Shown: positions 54,701-62,734 of the stretch, piece after piece
Position numbering within the stretch: position 1 is the first letter of the stretch
Layout: each line of letters begins with the position of its first letter
DNA from: Harmothoe impar
Taxonomy: Eukaryota; Annelida; Polychaeta; Phyllodocida; Polynoidae
Direction: 5' to 3'
Assembly: GCA_947462335.1 (NCBI GenBank)
Contig: OX381710.1
Span: 35,959,204-36,023,203 of the forward strand
DNA length: 64,000 nt
Notes under the pieces: generated by a model
The model's database searches: none
Told to the model about the DNA's origin: nothing
Seen by the model: the letters and a program-made list of their open reading frames with translations, nothing else
Made by a program: the position numbers and the translations under genes

Positions 54701-55071
54701 GCACCCTGCCCTGGTGCCCACCCGGTGCTGGAGCTGATCCGGACCGCTTGCAGAGGTGGGCCAGCCACATTCTGCCTCCACTCTCCATGGGGGCTCACTA
54801 TGAGGCCCGGGGGGGGGAGGTGGGCAGTAGACTAATCGACAACGGGGATGGGACCTACGAGATAGTAACAAACATCACGTCCAGGTGGCGACGGTTGTCG
54901 CGCCCCAACACCGCCCCCACAGCAGCATCCACCCCAGCCGCAGAGGGCGCCGCACAGCAGGACGAGGGCCGTCGCCAGCCGCCTACAGCACCTTCGGTGA
55001 GTAGCTCAATTAGTTATCGCTATAACTACGGTCGCCCGGCAGTACACCGGACTGGGCGGCCGGCCAGCTAA
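45721..55071 (+). CDS. pol: E2 Pol fused to heptad-repeat, zinc-finger and proline-rich module
   Basis: One uninterrupted frame of about 3116 codons, counted from the codon after the predicted shift. Protease DTGA is at 53. Reverse transcriptase has FCVDYRRLNG and YLDD at 479-482. RNase H DTDAS is near 627. The HHCC integrase domain is at about 865-910, with catalytic D935, D995 and E1031. A GPW/Y-type module is at about 1172-1204. From about 1240 to 2045 come about 115 heptads of the form TKVHQ(RV/MV/KC). Next are basic PREGEE and PRELAE repeats. A C2H2 finger, C-x2-C-x12-H-x4-H, is at 2313-2334 and a C-P-x2-E-C...ARHL...H-x-H finger at 2343-2373. About 740 proline-rich residues close the frame. 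A normal gypsy Pol is 1000-1400 residues. Whether the tail is cleaved off by the protease is unknown. Confidence 0.9.
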   Translation, partial: LEPTLASSPARVEKKEAVGLFSPVEVIGRLERGGSGLLVEGRMWGLALECLVDTGATVNILSLAWWRANGEKGEIHPSRQTVYSVEGRPLDLYGRVWGEVRLGGRSWSVEFQITDTTTDAILGSQFLRDSQFMVDLAGERILRPGVREEVENPMVCRVITRETTVIPAGQEVLVDAVLVGDWGEESEALLEGLPEVEAKRGILVGRSLVDTRFSKTMVRVFNPGQGDSTVYQNMAIATVEPVGSVHEEVYDSGSPQYCRRATGGPPETAKEEEDAVMATLLEGAETGTEVPLEALLRANRNAFQMRPGDMGRANMVQHHIKTGNHPPVKQAPRRLAPHRRAVVDEEVDKMLETGVIEPAGGPWAAPVVLVKKKDGTMRFCVDYRRLNGITTKDAYPLPRIDDSLDTLAGSVWFSTMDLVSGYWQVAMAPEDREKTAFSTHRGLYQFTVMPFGLCNAPGTFERLMEVAMRGLQWTSCLVYLDDIVVFSRDFESHLERLGEVLQRLQVAGLKVKPSKCHLARKRVAFLGHVVSKDGISTDPAKIEAVRDWPTPESLTEVRSFVGLAGYYRSFVADFSIIAKPLTRLGEKGRVFRWSAECQTAFDKLKGLLIEAPILVYPQAEGQVILDTDASDRGLGAVLSQMQGGAERVLSYGSRTLGRAERNYCVTRRELLAVIFGLKKFRHYLLGRNVLIRTDHAALKWVTAFKEPEGQVARWLQRLDTYDYTIQHRPGKLHGNADGLSRAPCRQCGRCDPGPVEEAAPASVRAITRNGATDPGVVQEVRQSWIVDQKADQVVGIAYSWVVDGREPSEEEMAGAGYALKSLASQLPRLEFREGLLGRWYFLPGCPRVFQVVVPEKRKREAWEASHGGGLAGHFGRDRTLRKVMERWYWPEFRREVTYWTATCPRCLERKPAPHPTRAKMGHIPVTLPMDRVALDVMGPLPCTPREKKYILIIMDYFTKWGEAVALENQTAETVARALVEAMVCRFGCPATLHSDQGRNFQSALFREVVKILGVDQTRTCAFRPQSDGMVERSNRTIEALLSAVVDDDQTNWDEQLPLVMGAYRSSVHSTTGQTPNAMMLGRETSPPLALVYPQEDERVGEGAAGYVAALQRNMATAHAHARKQIGTSVLRQTRNHDAGAASKPLSVGTVVYYHHPLRKKGKSPKLQRLWTGPWRIEEKIGTVVYLIKKDRKTRIAHFNHLKPVPQEAEGELPPGRVRCIQTRNQKAPGVTDKSSEVQERVTKVHQKCTKVHQMVTKVHQMVTKGHQRVTKVHQMVTKVHKRVTKVHQKCTKVHQRVTKVHQMVTKVHQIFTKVHQMVTRAHQMVTKVHQRVTKVHQRVTKVHQRVTKVHQRVTKVHQMVTKVHQRVTKVHQMVTKVHQRVTKVHQKCTKGHQKCTKVHQIVTKVHQMVTKVHQMVTKVHQRVTKVHQMVTKVHQRVTKVHQTVTKVHQRVTKVHQRVTKVHQKCTKVHQKCTKVHQRCTKVHQKCTRVHQKGTRVHQGCTRVHQKCTKVHQKCTKVHQKCTKVHQMVTKVHQMVTKVRQKCTKVHRKCTKVHRKCTKVHQKCTKVHQRVTKVHQRVTKVHQRVTKVHQRVTKVHQRVTKVHQRVTKVHQRVTKVHQMVTKGHQRVTKVHQRVTKVHQKCTKVHQKCTKVHQMVTKVHQMVTKVHQMVTKVHQRVTKVHQRVTKVHQRVTKVHQRVTKVHQRVTKVHQRVTKVHQRVTKVHQRVTKVHQRVTKVHQMVTKVHQRVTKVHQRVTKVHQKCTKVHQMVTKVHQMVTKVHQKCTKVHRKCTKGHQKCTKVHQKCTKVHQRVTKVHQRVTKVHQMVTKVHQRVTKVHQRVTKVHQRVTKVHQRVTKVHQRVTKVHQRVTKVHQRVTKVHQMVTKVHQMVTKVHQRVTKVHQKCTKVHQRVTKVHQRVTKVHQKCTKVHRKCTKVHQKCTKVHQKCTKVHQNCTRVHQKCTRVHQGCTRVHQKCTKVHQKCTKVHQKCTKVHQMVTKVHQRVTKGHQRVTKVHQKCTKVHQKCTKVHQKCTKVHQRVTKVHQMVTKVHQRVGNAASGPGPARRDALGQFPFPQGTAALFLQQLAFAVRRDKELSKMGRDRRKVKKVGEKKVPAAGERLGSPLLAVDPQRTGDKRKGDHQTTDSRPKEPRREGAHHREGPPREGERPPREGEEPVSRDLTAPRDVNKAAIAKPRELAEPRKLAEPRELAQSSAKLPRELAAEDRKRDSHSPHRYRPREADNRQGPPREGEELPRKGEEPPREGGHPVGWRRQSRSPEKRDSYRPRGRSPRQRGDLVTIDLSWKAPRCPHGMAEGEGFHCPQCPKTYTRSSGLNRHLKTAHVANPLGWLCPMEECQPLFTLTADRPEEMARHLLGLKHRHDGGAQHPWVRKENMPAPYPIPKRSGRSRSGSPATGGESPATCRTHLGPPEQGHLLPNTHHHTRKPPPSAAAGAPQHQHLALGDDGPMVDYPVREPAAQPPHSKRARRLTASPGKESEAQGPVDGGPHYRESSLGPSPQISLGYPSPQDKRVVVREGGAPPQAASYRATTAVLPAPRMSTRVAASPAQALPRAPLATSLGGRPVATPLGTPPPPDFGRTELGHTLMRGWLKEATHPKEAAERLEWARLGGYVPTPPPTPSAALIQEAAPQYDGEESRLADGESQEQLERQARLERTAADVLLELTESEVGYVSPALATAGAEARPLSPQAIEEGLLHGAVPGAATQEAVTVARGEPPAEPATPSLSGGLPTPVISERAITINIAPALMARFKENFDGNSNLSLRTGDLPVPGSGDPCVVPATMHLLLKAWDGVCPMQLTVGGVTAGLQVDHPVVGEDPQELASSAPRPRTAGATEELPDSTTPERPRTTEATDQSPPGPFDREELAALASVLGHAPQPVLSLSDGECGPPLPHQWRSPMVTARRQAAQQERSEPHQAGVAGPSHGIGPSAATPSSFRRTPPSAGGTNRRSFAPRPGTSAPAPSTARLPPRGGEPATAPEEPRTLPWCPPGAGADPDRLQRWASHILPPLSMGAHYEARGGEVGSRLIDNGDGTYEIVTNITSRWRRLSRPNTAPTAASTPAAEGAAQQDEGRRQPPTAPSVSSSISYRYNYGRPAVHRTGRPAS
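49430..51857 (+). repeat. 21-bp in-frame satellite, about 115 units
   Basis: The unit is CACCAAAGTGCACCAGAGGG plus T, with main variants ending CAGATGGT and CAGAAGTG. Half-units of 10 and 11 bp (GTGCACCA-centred) are visible. Because 21 is a multiple of three and the unit has no stop in several frames, long frames appear in two other frames and on the minus strand; these are not genes. A variant block containing CCAGGGGTGC occurs at 50211 and 51597, exactly 1386 bp (66 units) apart, showing a large internal duplication. Copy number may be affected by assembly. Confidence 0.95.
52175..52500 (+). repeat. 18-bp-type coding repeats (PREGEE / PRELAE)
   Basis: CCCCGCGAGGGAGAG words recur at 52183-52225 and 52436-52492, and CCCCGCGAGCTGGCA words between them. 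They encode charged PREGE(E) and PRELAE repeats in the E2 extension. All keep the reading frame. Confidence 0.75.
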
Positions 55072-55842
55072 CGGGGGTACCGCCCGGCAGTATACCGGGC
55101 CGGTGCTACCGCATGACCACATGTCTCCAGTTACCAGTAACGGGCCCCACCGGAAGTATAGCGGTGCGTGCTGCCCAGAATACAGGGATAACGGCCGCCG
55201 ACCTTCGGGCGGCGATATAATTTAAATTGAAGACGGGGTAGGATTAAGGGGCCAGCGGTGAAAGGAAGGGCGTCAGGAGGACGGCTAAGCGTGGCAGGGT
55301 TCTGGGGAGAGCCCAGGGGACGGTTACGCCAAGATAAAGCTACGACCGTTGCTTCTCTTTCTTGCAGGCCGAGGGAGAGAGGCAGTAGGGCTGGGAGCCT
55401 CTGCCGGGGTCGCTGGCCAGCGGGGCAGCGCGGAACGGGGAGCAGGACGGCTCCCGGGTGATCCGGCCCCCCGCGACGCCTCGCACGGCCCCGTGTAAAT
55501 AGTCACCGGAAGCAGGCTCCACCACTTTTCCTGCAACCGGTCCCCCCCTAGGCGGGTAAGAGTCGGGCCACCACACGAGGGGACGGAGGGAATTGGAGAC
55601 GGCGCCACGACTCCAAGACCCACCGCACCCCCATCTTTTTCTGAAATGCTGTATTAATGTGTAATATGCTGTATTGATGTGGAATATTAACGTATAACCG
55701 GTTATCAGTGTGTAGTTATATAAATTCTCATTGCCTATGATGTAAGAAAAAAAATTATGTTGTAACTCTAAGGGTTTATACGGGTTGTGTGCCTTCCTCA
55801 TTGTTTAAAGAGAAGCCACAGTTTTAATTGAGCACGGAAGAA
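55072..55842 (+). other. E2 3' noncoding region
   Basis: About 770 bp separate the pol-fusion stop from the 3' LTR. The first half is GC-rich like the coding part and the second half is AT-rich. The purine run CGGAAGAA at 55835-55842 just before the LTR is a weak polypurine tract candidate. Confidence 0.6.
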
Positions 55843-56663
55843 TGTGGCGGCAGCGAGCCGCAGCGCTCGCGGGGCGGCGCTTCTTTGCGGGGCCACGGGG
55901 CGGCGCCACCGTCGCCCTCGCGGGGCGGAGCTTCTTCGCGGGGCCACGGGGCGGCGCCACCGTCGCCCTCGCGGGGCCGTCGCCCTCGCGGGGCGTAGCT
56001 GCGGGGCGGCGCGCTGCCTATATAGGGCAGCGCGACGCCCCGCAAGCTTCAGTATCCCATACTCTAAGCTAGAAGACAGACGTGTCTTGGGGTGCTCTAC
56101 AGATTTAGTATCTCTATACTAGACTGTAATACTCATGTTGATAGCTGGTATCTCTATACCTCTATGTATGTCATACCTGTATTAGTTTAGCTAATAGCAC
56201 AGCTATTGTGGATATCCTTATATCCAGAGATAGCCACTACTTATGTCTTAATGTTAATAGTTCTCAGGGTTATTGAGAGCTCACTATTATAAGATAAGGG
56301 TATCACCATACCTCCTAGCATTCAAGGTTCCGGGTATCTTCATACCTTTATGTGTTCGGTCTTGAAGACCCTATATCCATACCCGTTCATAACTCCCTCT
56401 AGTTAGGAGTTCCGGGTATCACTATACCCCGGTAGTCGAGGGCTGATATCTTATATCAGTCCCTCTGTTGTATATCTTCAGCTATTATTGTTAGGTGTTA
56501 CCAGTAAGGCCTCATGCCCCGATGCTCCATGCGCCTCTCTTTTGTCACTAGAACCTAAGTCACTTGAATACAAAACCGGTTTCTTACAACTGCAAAGTAC
56601 CTGTGTTGTTGACTCTCTTCTCCTCGGAATCAGCGACCCCCATACATCCATCTCCCCGTTACA
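55843..56663 (+). repeat. E2 3' LTR (821 bp)
   Basis: It matches 42598-43418 except for one substitution seen in the first GC-rich unit (CTTCTTTGC versus CTTCTTCGC). It is followed by ATAT, the target duplication. The TATA box is at 56019-56025. Confidence 0.95.
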
Positions 56664-56977
56664 ATATATCACCCTAACAGCACACCTGATCAGGGGGCAC
56701 CACAAGTGGTTCTGCATGTACATGTACATTGTTCTGAGTACACCCATCGTTATGAGTACACTCTCTCTCCTAGCTACCTCGAGTGCCAGAGGAGTCATGG
56801 TTTCCTCCGGGGGTTTCCTGCAGGGGAAATCAGTCACATTGCAAATGGAGTCTTGAGTTCCCCTTGTAATCAGGACGGGCCGCCATCTGTGTTATCCACG
56901 TCCCCGTCTACGTCACCGACGTCACCAGCTGTGTATATACACCCCTCCCCTAAGACACAGGCACGCGAGCCCCTCGT

Positions 56978-57017
56978 CTAAAAATAGACATCAGCTCCTG
57001 CCTCTCTCTATTTTTAG
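56978..57017. promoter_or_regulatory. Inverted pair of MEF2-like sites
   Basis: CTAAAAATAG (56978-56987) and CTATTTTTAG (57008-57017) face each other 20 bp apart. Both fit the MEF2 consensus YTAWWWWTAR. Single copies are at 8729 and 33334. They may be real enhancer sites or a remnant of a repeat. 56668-57700 otherwise has no gene. Confidence 0.35.
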
Positions 57018-57699
57018 CTCTTTGATGTGCTGCGAATGCACCTTTTAAGCACGTCACCCTAGAACTCGGCCTCTATTCCTTGTCCTTCTATGCGACATAA
57101 CACGATCTGGAGTCGTTTAAAGAATTAGCTTTTTCTCTCTATAGCAGAGAGAAGTACAAAAAGAGCCCTTGGTCCTTCTGTCACACTTGTCCCCTTGTGC
57201 TATCTGCCCATGCATGCAGACAGAACCTGTCAGTGGTAAGTGATTGGAGTTTTTCCTCATCCTAAGCTCTTAGAAAAAGAAGCCTTTGGGACGAGATTTT
57301 ACAAATGACATTAGATAAGCTGGTACTCCTTTATCCGTGCTAGTACCTGTAGAGGCTACCTACTTTATATCATATACAGTTGCTTTTATATAGATATTGA
57401 TTGCTGCCAGGCACCTACAATGCACAATCTGGTAAGAATGGATAATTGGACACCTCGCCACATAAAATAGATCTAGCTCTCAGAATTATCACAAAGGCTG
57501 TACGGTTTAGAGACATTGCAATATTGTATATATGTATCAGCATAGTCACTCTAATACTATTACAAAAACAATTTTAATGAGCTCAAGCGGTAGTCTTACA
57601 AGTTCAAGTACTTACATGGGGGTTCACGACCTTAATCCAAATATGTGTCCAACATAAAATTAGAAATAAAAATACACTCCTTCTGGTTTTCTATAATGT

Positions 57700-58540
57700 G
57701 AACACTTGCTGCCACCCATCCACTCTATACACATTGCACTTCATCACCTTCTATGTAATATGTCATGGTATGTATGGTCGTGACCTCTATAACTTAGAGT
57801 CATGCAGGTGTACATGTACCTGAACATTCACCCAGATTCCATTCAGCTAGTCCCTGAGCTGGCCAGATCAAAGACCTTGCTCTTTCCTTTGTAGACTGCG
57901 TTCCCTGCAGACCTCTATGTCTTGACTGTCTTTTCATCTCCCCAGTGATCTGCACTGGATTTGTGCCAGGTGGGGATTAAAGGGTGGGAGGTGCATCCTT
58001 TAAGGACCACATTATGCTTTGATATGATGGAGAGTCTACTCACTAGGGCTTCATGAATGCATCATGCTGACCCTACGGGAGGGTGTCAACCCTGTAGGGT
58101 CAGCATGATGCTTGAATACAGCACTGGTGAGTTACTTACTAGCGCTGGGTGGATGCATCATGATGACGAAGGGAATATTGAAGCACTGAAGCACTATATA
58201 GCATTTAATGGGCTAGATAGCATTGGGTAGCACTAGTGGTGTCAGCATGGACCAGGCAGGTGCCGGACAGACGCATAGCCCACCGCAGTGGTGCCGACAC
58301 CCACAGGTCGACTGCCATAGCCAATGGAGAACACCACAAAGAACAGTAATCCATCCTGAGAGGCAGACAAGTGAGCACCTCGGGAGCAGCTCTCAGAGAC
58401 TCCCATTGATTCTGAATGTGGGATATGAATTCCTCCACAGGATTGTGGCTGTGGAGATCCAGCTTACTGAGTGGTCATTACGTTGGGGGTTGGTCGAAAC
58501 CACCTCAAAGGCATCAACATTGCTGGCTCTGTCAATGTAA
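57700..58540. repeat. Local duplication copy 1 (partner 58680-59330)
   Basis: Matches to 58680-59330 include CAGACCTCTATGTCTTG, GCATGGACCAGGCAGGTGCC, AGGCAGAC(A/G)AGTGAGCACC and GATTCTGAATGTGGGATATG. Copy 1 carries an insert at about 58020-58230. The ~100-codon frames in both copies are related but unlike any known protein and lack splice context. Confidence 0.75.
58020..58230. mobile_element. Hairpin MITE family member inserted in copy 1
   Basis: It contains TCACTAGGGCTTCATGAATG, GCATCATGCTGACCCTACGG and its inverse CCTGTAGGGTCAGCATGATG, which make a strong stem, then ACAGCACTGGTGAGTTACT. Copy 2 of the duplication lacks this segment, so it inserted after the duplication. Ends are approximate. 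Confidence 0.65.
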
Positions 58541-58679
58541 ATGGCTGAATTTGAGTGTAAGTGTTTCAGTGCTAAAATACCGCATTAGGATCAATGCAGA
58601 ACTACTCACCCAATAGTTAGTACCTTAATCTTAATCAATGACAACATGGAATTAAAAACCAAATCAGCAATACAAACAC

Positions 58680-59330
58680 ACACCCTCTGTTCCTATATGA
58701 CACTAAGACTTACAGGCACTCACTATGTATTGTGCTATACCACCTTCTATGTATATATTTACCTCTTCATGTGCACAGGAGACCCAGTATCTGCACTGGG
58801 GGATCCAGGTCTAAATCCGCCACTGCAGGTGTACAAGTACCCTGATATTCACCAAGATTCCATTTAGCTGCTCCCTGAGCTAGCCAGATCACAGACCTTG
58901 CCCTTGCCTTTATGGACTCTGTAATCCCTGCAGACCTCTATGTCTTGGTCGTCTTTTCATCTTTTCATTGATCTGCGCAGGATCTGTGCCAGATAGCACG
59001 GGGTAACAGTAGTGGTGTCAGCATGGACCAGGCAGGTGCCGGACAGACGCATAGCCCACTGCAGTGGTGCCGACACCCACAGGTCGGCTGCCATAGCCAA
59101 TGGAGAACACCACAAAGAACAGTAATCCATCCTGAGAGGCAGACGAGTGAGCACCTCGGGAGCAGCTCTCAGAGACTCCAATTGATTCTGAATGTGGGAT
59201 ATGAATTCTCTACAGGGTGGTGGCTGTGTAGAGCCAGCTTAGGGAGTGGTCATTCTACATGGGGATTGGCTGCCATCACCTCAAAGGCGTCAGCATTTTT
59301 GTTGCCCCTTCCTCCCTTTGAACGATGTAA
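58680..59330. repeat. Local duplication copy 2
   Basis: This is the uninterrupted partner of 57700-58540 and the more compact of the two. 59331-60260 after it shows nothing recognised. Confidence 0.75.
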
Positions 59331-60264
59331 CCTATCTGGCCTTGCCAATGAAAAGGGGTAAACTAGTTTCGCCCCTCCCTCCCCCCAACCCAGAGGAGTC
59401 CTTTGTCCATTCCTTCCAAAAGAAAGAGGAAAGACATGCACAAGCCCCTCTTGTTGTTGAATTATGACGATTGCTTAGTCTACATTTGTGATACATATAT
59501 AACCTGTCTAGTAATCAACCCATTATATTACATATAGGCGTTTTATGGCCAGTGTATTGGCTAATATGGCTTAAAGCTCTGTCCCCTTTTGAGATTAGTT
59601 CGAGAAAAGTTCAGAAAGTCAACTGCTCTACCCTTTAGGAAAGTGCACGTTGTGCTGAGCAGGATATAAACTTGAAACTTGACAGTTTTTTCAAACATGA
59701 CTACATGTCCATAAACTCATATTATCACACGTAATTATGCATACTATAAAGGTGAGTGTATTTCCCTTTACCTACAAGTGGACACTATGTATCTGCCTCG
59801 TCATCCTGTAATACCACCTTTATACCTACATTCTTAGAACGTCTCCTTATTTTGCCATTATCGAGAAAAGTCCCATTAAGTTAACCTTATTATTTATTTC
59901 TCATTTCCCATTATCACTATTAGTTCTACTTTCAAGTTGGTCATGTCGTTTATATGCCCATAATAGAGTCGTACTACGGTCCCTGTCCTGTTCAATTCCC
60001 GTCACCATCGTGGCCAGGCCCTTGATCAGAACCAGTAGTGAAATGGCGAGCACAGTTTTTAAAGCCTACAAATGGCGTGTCCCCTCCCTTTCTCCGCTAG
60101 CCACGCACTCGACGCTTTGATGTGAGCAGCTTATTAAAAAGGCTAACATCCTGAGCTGCTCTTGCTTTGAGCAGCCCCTGTTTGTCCGCTGCCCTGGAAC
60201 GGACAGGACGTGTTCCTGGCCATTCATGCACAGCTATTGGCTGCGAAATGCGGACCACTTGGGG

Positions 60265-60870
60265 AACGTTCACAAAATTTGCTGGCACGACAAAGAACAC
60301 TGGAGCTATTGGTGTAAACTAGAGGGGATGATGCTGGAGTGCACGCAGGGGTAAGAGCAATGGGGGAAATATTAAAGAAAAATTGAGGATGAGCAATGGG
60401 TAATGGAGGAGGGGGGGGGTTCCACATTAGCGAATAACTGTGACATGATTATGGGCTATCCATTTGTAAATCATAGCACATGTAAAACCAGTCAATATCT
60501 GTCTCAAATGGGGTCAAACAGGTCCCAACATCAGTAAAGTCGTCTGTTGGCTGGTTGATCGACAAGAGTTGCTCATGTGAGTGAGTAGCTCAGATAGGGT
60601 CTAACCAGGGGAGCAGTCTTAACCAGCATGGGATCTAGAGACACTGGAGCGCACTCTTAAATATTGACATGTGAAATGAACAGTCAGTGTGAGCACACAC
60701 AGTGCCGAGCTGGTATCGTGTTGCTCGCAGTAACAACGTTGGCCGCTAGCTCCTGCTAGCACGGCAAACAACAACACTAGAGCTAATAGTGTCAACTAGA
60801 GGGGAAACGAATAGGTCCAGCCTGCTGGGGTACACGCAGGAGGTGGGAGAGACAGGGGCAATATTTAACA
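60265..60870. repeat. Short direct duplication, two arms about 485 bp apart
   Basis: GCACG(A/G)CAAA(G/C)AACA, AACTAGAGGGGA, ACACGCAGG/GCACGCAGG and GGG(G)AAATATT/GGGCAATATT occur in order at 60282-60375 and 60760-60870. Old and partial. No coding potential. Confidence 0.5.
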
Positions 60871-61289
60871 CAAAAAAAGGCAATGTGAAAACACAATGCC
60901 ACTCATCGTTTATGGATATCATGACAGCAAGGCAGATGAGGGAGGTTATATAAATATAAATGGATAATGGGGAAAAATAGTTGAAAATAATCTAAATGAA
61001 ACGGATGTGAAAGGACAGGTTATCTGAATAAGATATGAAATTGAAAAAAAAGGGATAGTGAAGAAAAAAATGGATTAAAACGTGCTAAAAAGGCCATTGC
61101 AAAAATGAGTGAATGTTGCCTGGAGGCTGTGAGGAGATAGTGTGTGTATGTGTGTTGTGGTGGAGGGGGGTCCTTTATGGCAGCAGTCCATATAGAGTCC
61201 ATGCGCCCCATCAGGACCGTGTGTGGTAGAGACAAAATCGAATTGCACGTGACTGTGAATATCTGTCCACAGTGTTGTGTTTGACTAGA

Positions 61290-61570
61290 CCTATACCCGT
61301 TAAGGACCGCATGGTCATTTACTGTGCTATGCCCTTTGTCGTCATGATCCATGGGTGCGGCCTTGACTAATATTCTTGCCAGAGCTGCACCCTGGCTAAT
61401 CTTCTTGCCGTGCCTGCATCAGTCCGATCCATTAGGAGTGCATTAACCCCTTTGTTTCATCATGGTACATGAATGTAGCACTGGAGAGTTACTCGCTAGG
61501 GCTGCATTCATGTATCATGACAACGCGGATAGTTAAAGCACTATGCGGCCCTTTATAACTGGCTAGTAGG
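61290..61570. mobile_element. Hairpin MITE family member, most complete
   Basis: Ends near GTTAAGGACCGCAT and the inverse of CCAGTTATAAAGGGCCGCAT bracket the family core TGTAGCACTGGAGAGTTACTC, GCTAGGGCTGCATTCATG. Of the four copies this shows both ends best. No clear duplication was found. Confidence 0.6.
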
Positions 61571-61639
61571 GATGACTCCTCCCAGCAGTGCCATCACATA
61601 CATAGTTTCACATGCATGTATACACAACCCCAAGGCATA

Positions 61640-61856
61640 TAGGGTAGATTCGCCTAGAGTCGGACACATACCTTGGGACGGACACCTGATTATGTGGATA
61701 TTCAAGCATGTTAAGCTATTTATTTGTGAATAATGGCGAAGTTTAAGTGTAATTCTTTACGAAGAACAAATCCTAGAAGGCTTAGCGTACATGTATAACC
61801 TTGGATTTCACTGTCCGTCTCAGGGTATGTGTCCGACTCAAGCTGAATCTACCCTA
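61640..61856. mobile_element. 217-bp MITE, TA duplication
   Basis: TAGGGTAGATTCGCCTAGAG and the inverse of TAGGGTAGATTCAGCTTGAG form about 45-bp arms including GTCGGACACATACC. TA flanks both sides (61638-61639, 61857-61858). A diverged copy is at 42196-42410. Confidence 0.82.
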
Positions 61857-61973
61857 TACCATCAGACGTGCGTCGATGGACGATCGAAGTGTGACCACAA
61901 AGAAGCTGTGTGACTGCCTGGCAACTGAGGTAGTTCAGCAGTTGGCTTCTCACGTTAAAACAAAACACACATG

Positions 61974-62066
61974 AGTAGTATAGTATGTATCGGAACGGGA
62001 CTATGGTTAACTACTGTTTATTACTCAATCGACATGCAGTCCCGTTCCGATACATACTATACTACT
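61974..62066. mobile_element. 93-bp snap-back copy of the Polinton-like terminus
   Basis: AGTAGTATAGTATGTATCGG plus seven more bases at 61974-62000 pair perfectly with 62040-62066. The interior matches the terminus starting at 62068. It looks like a deleted or foldback copy lying directly beside the full terminus. Confidence 0.75.
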
Positions 62067-62129
62067 GAGTAGTATAGTATGTATCGGAACGGGACTATAA
62101 TTAACTACTGTTTATTACTCAATCGACAT

Positions 62130-62470
62130 GCAGCCAATCAGAGGCCTCCATTTGGTCACGTGACCGGAAGTGACGTACTTAGGGGATTAGTGGTGACGTC
62201 ACGTGACCTAGTTAGCCAATCAGAGGCCGCCATTTGGTCACGTGACTGGAAGTGACGTCATATGACCTACTTATGGACCGGAAGTGACGTCATATGACCT
62301 ACTTAGGGGACCGGAAGTGACGTCATATGACCTAATTTAGGATCACGTGACCGGAAGTGACCTGATGAGTCACGTGACCGGAAGTGACGTCACATGACCT
62401 AATGGCCAACCGGAAGTGAGTGACCTCATTGAGGATCACGTGACCGGAAGTGACCTGATTGATCACGTGA
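62130..62470. promoter_or_regulatory. Array of CCAAT, TCACGTGAC and CCGGAAGTGACGTCA motifs
   Basis: Two GCCAATCAGAGGCC words (about 62132 and 62213), at least seven TCACGTGAC E-boxes and five GGAAGTGACGT words (about 62167, 62238, 62280, 62313, 62379) are packed in 340 bp; the E-box motif returns near 62550. In general terms these are NF-Y, bHLH-ZIP and composite ETS-CRE/ATF type sites. The units are partly tandem (about 33 bp). Promoter function is inference; no start site is visible. Confidence 0.6.
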
Positions 62471-62471
62471 C

Positions 62472-62519
62472 CGGAAGAAGAAGAAGAAGAAGAAGAAGAA
62501 GAAGAAGAAGAAGAAGAAG
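62472..62519. repeat. (GAA)n microsatellite
   Basis: About 15 pure GAA units follow directly on a CCGGAAG motif and probably grew from it. Confidence 0.95.
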
Positions 62520-62734
62520 CTTTTTGTTTAGGAAGTGAGGGTCTTTAGGATCACGTGACTGGAAGCGACGTCGTCACATGAGTGACGCTTTAAGAGACTG
62601 CGCGACTTACTAGTAAAAGAAGACGTATGAAAATAAAAACACAACAATATTTTATTTTATTTTTTTATTTATTTTTTTTTCAATCTTGATAAACACTCTA
62701 TTTTTGAAAAGATGCACACGCTTATTTTTTTTTT

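Larger units (their letters stand above)
42598..56663 (+). mobile_element. E2: giant Ty3/gypsy LTR retrotransposon with pol fused to repeat and finger module
   Basis: Both LTRs are 821 bp and the target duplication is ATAT at 42594-42597 and 56664-56667. The 14,066-bp element contains gag, a -1 frame pol continuous with a long C-terminal extension, and a 3' noncoding region of about 770 bp. I found one LTR difference (C/T in the first GC-rich unit), so the insertion is recent. The body is much more GC-rich than its surroundings. It has the same architecture as E1 except that the accessory module is joined to pol. Confidence 0.95.

Noticed and set aside
58205..59361. Pairs of 74-112-codon frames shared by the 58-59 kb duplication
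   Set aside because: Similarity is explained by the duplication. Frames shift between copies and no known domain is present.
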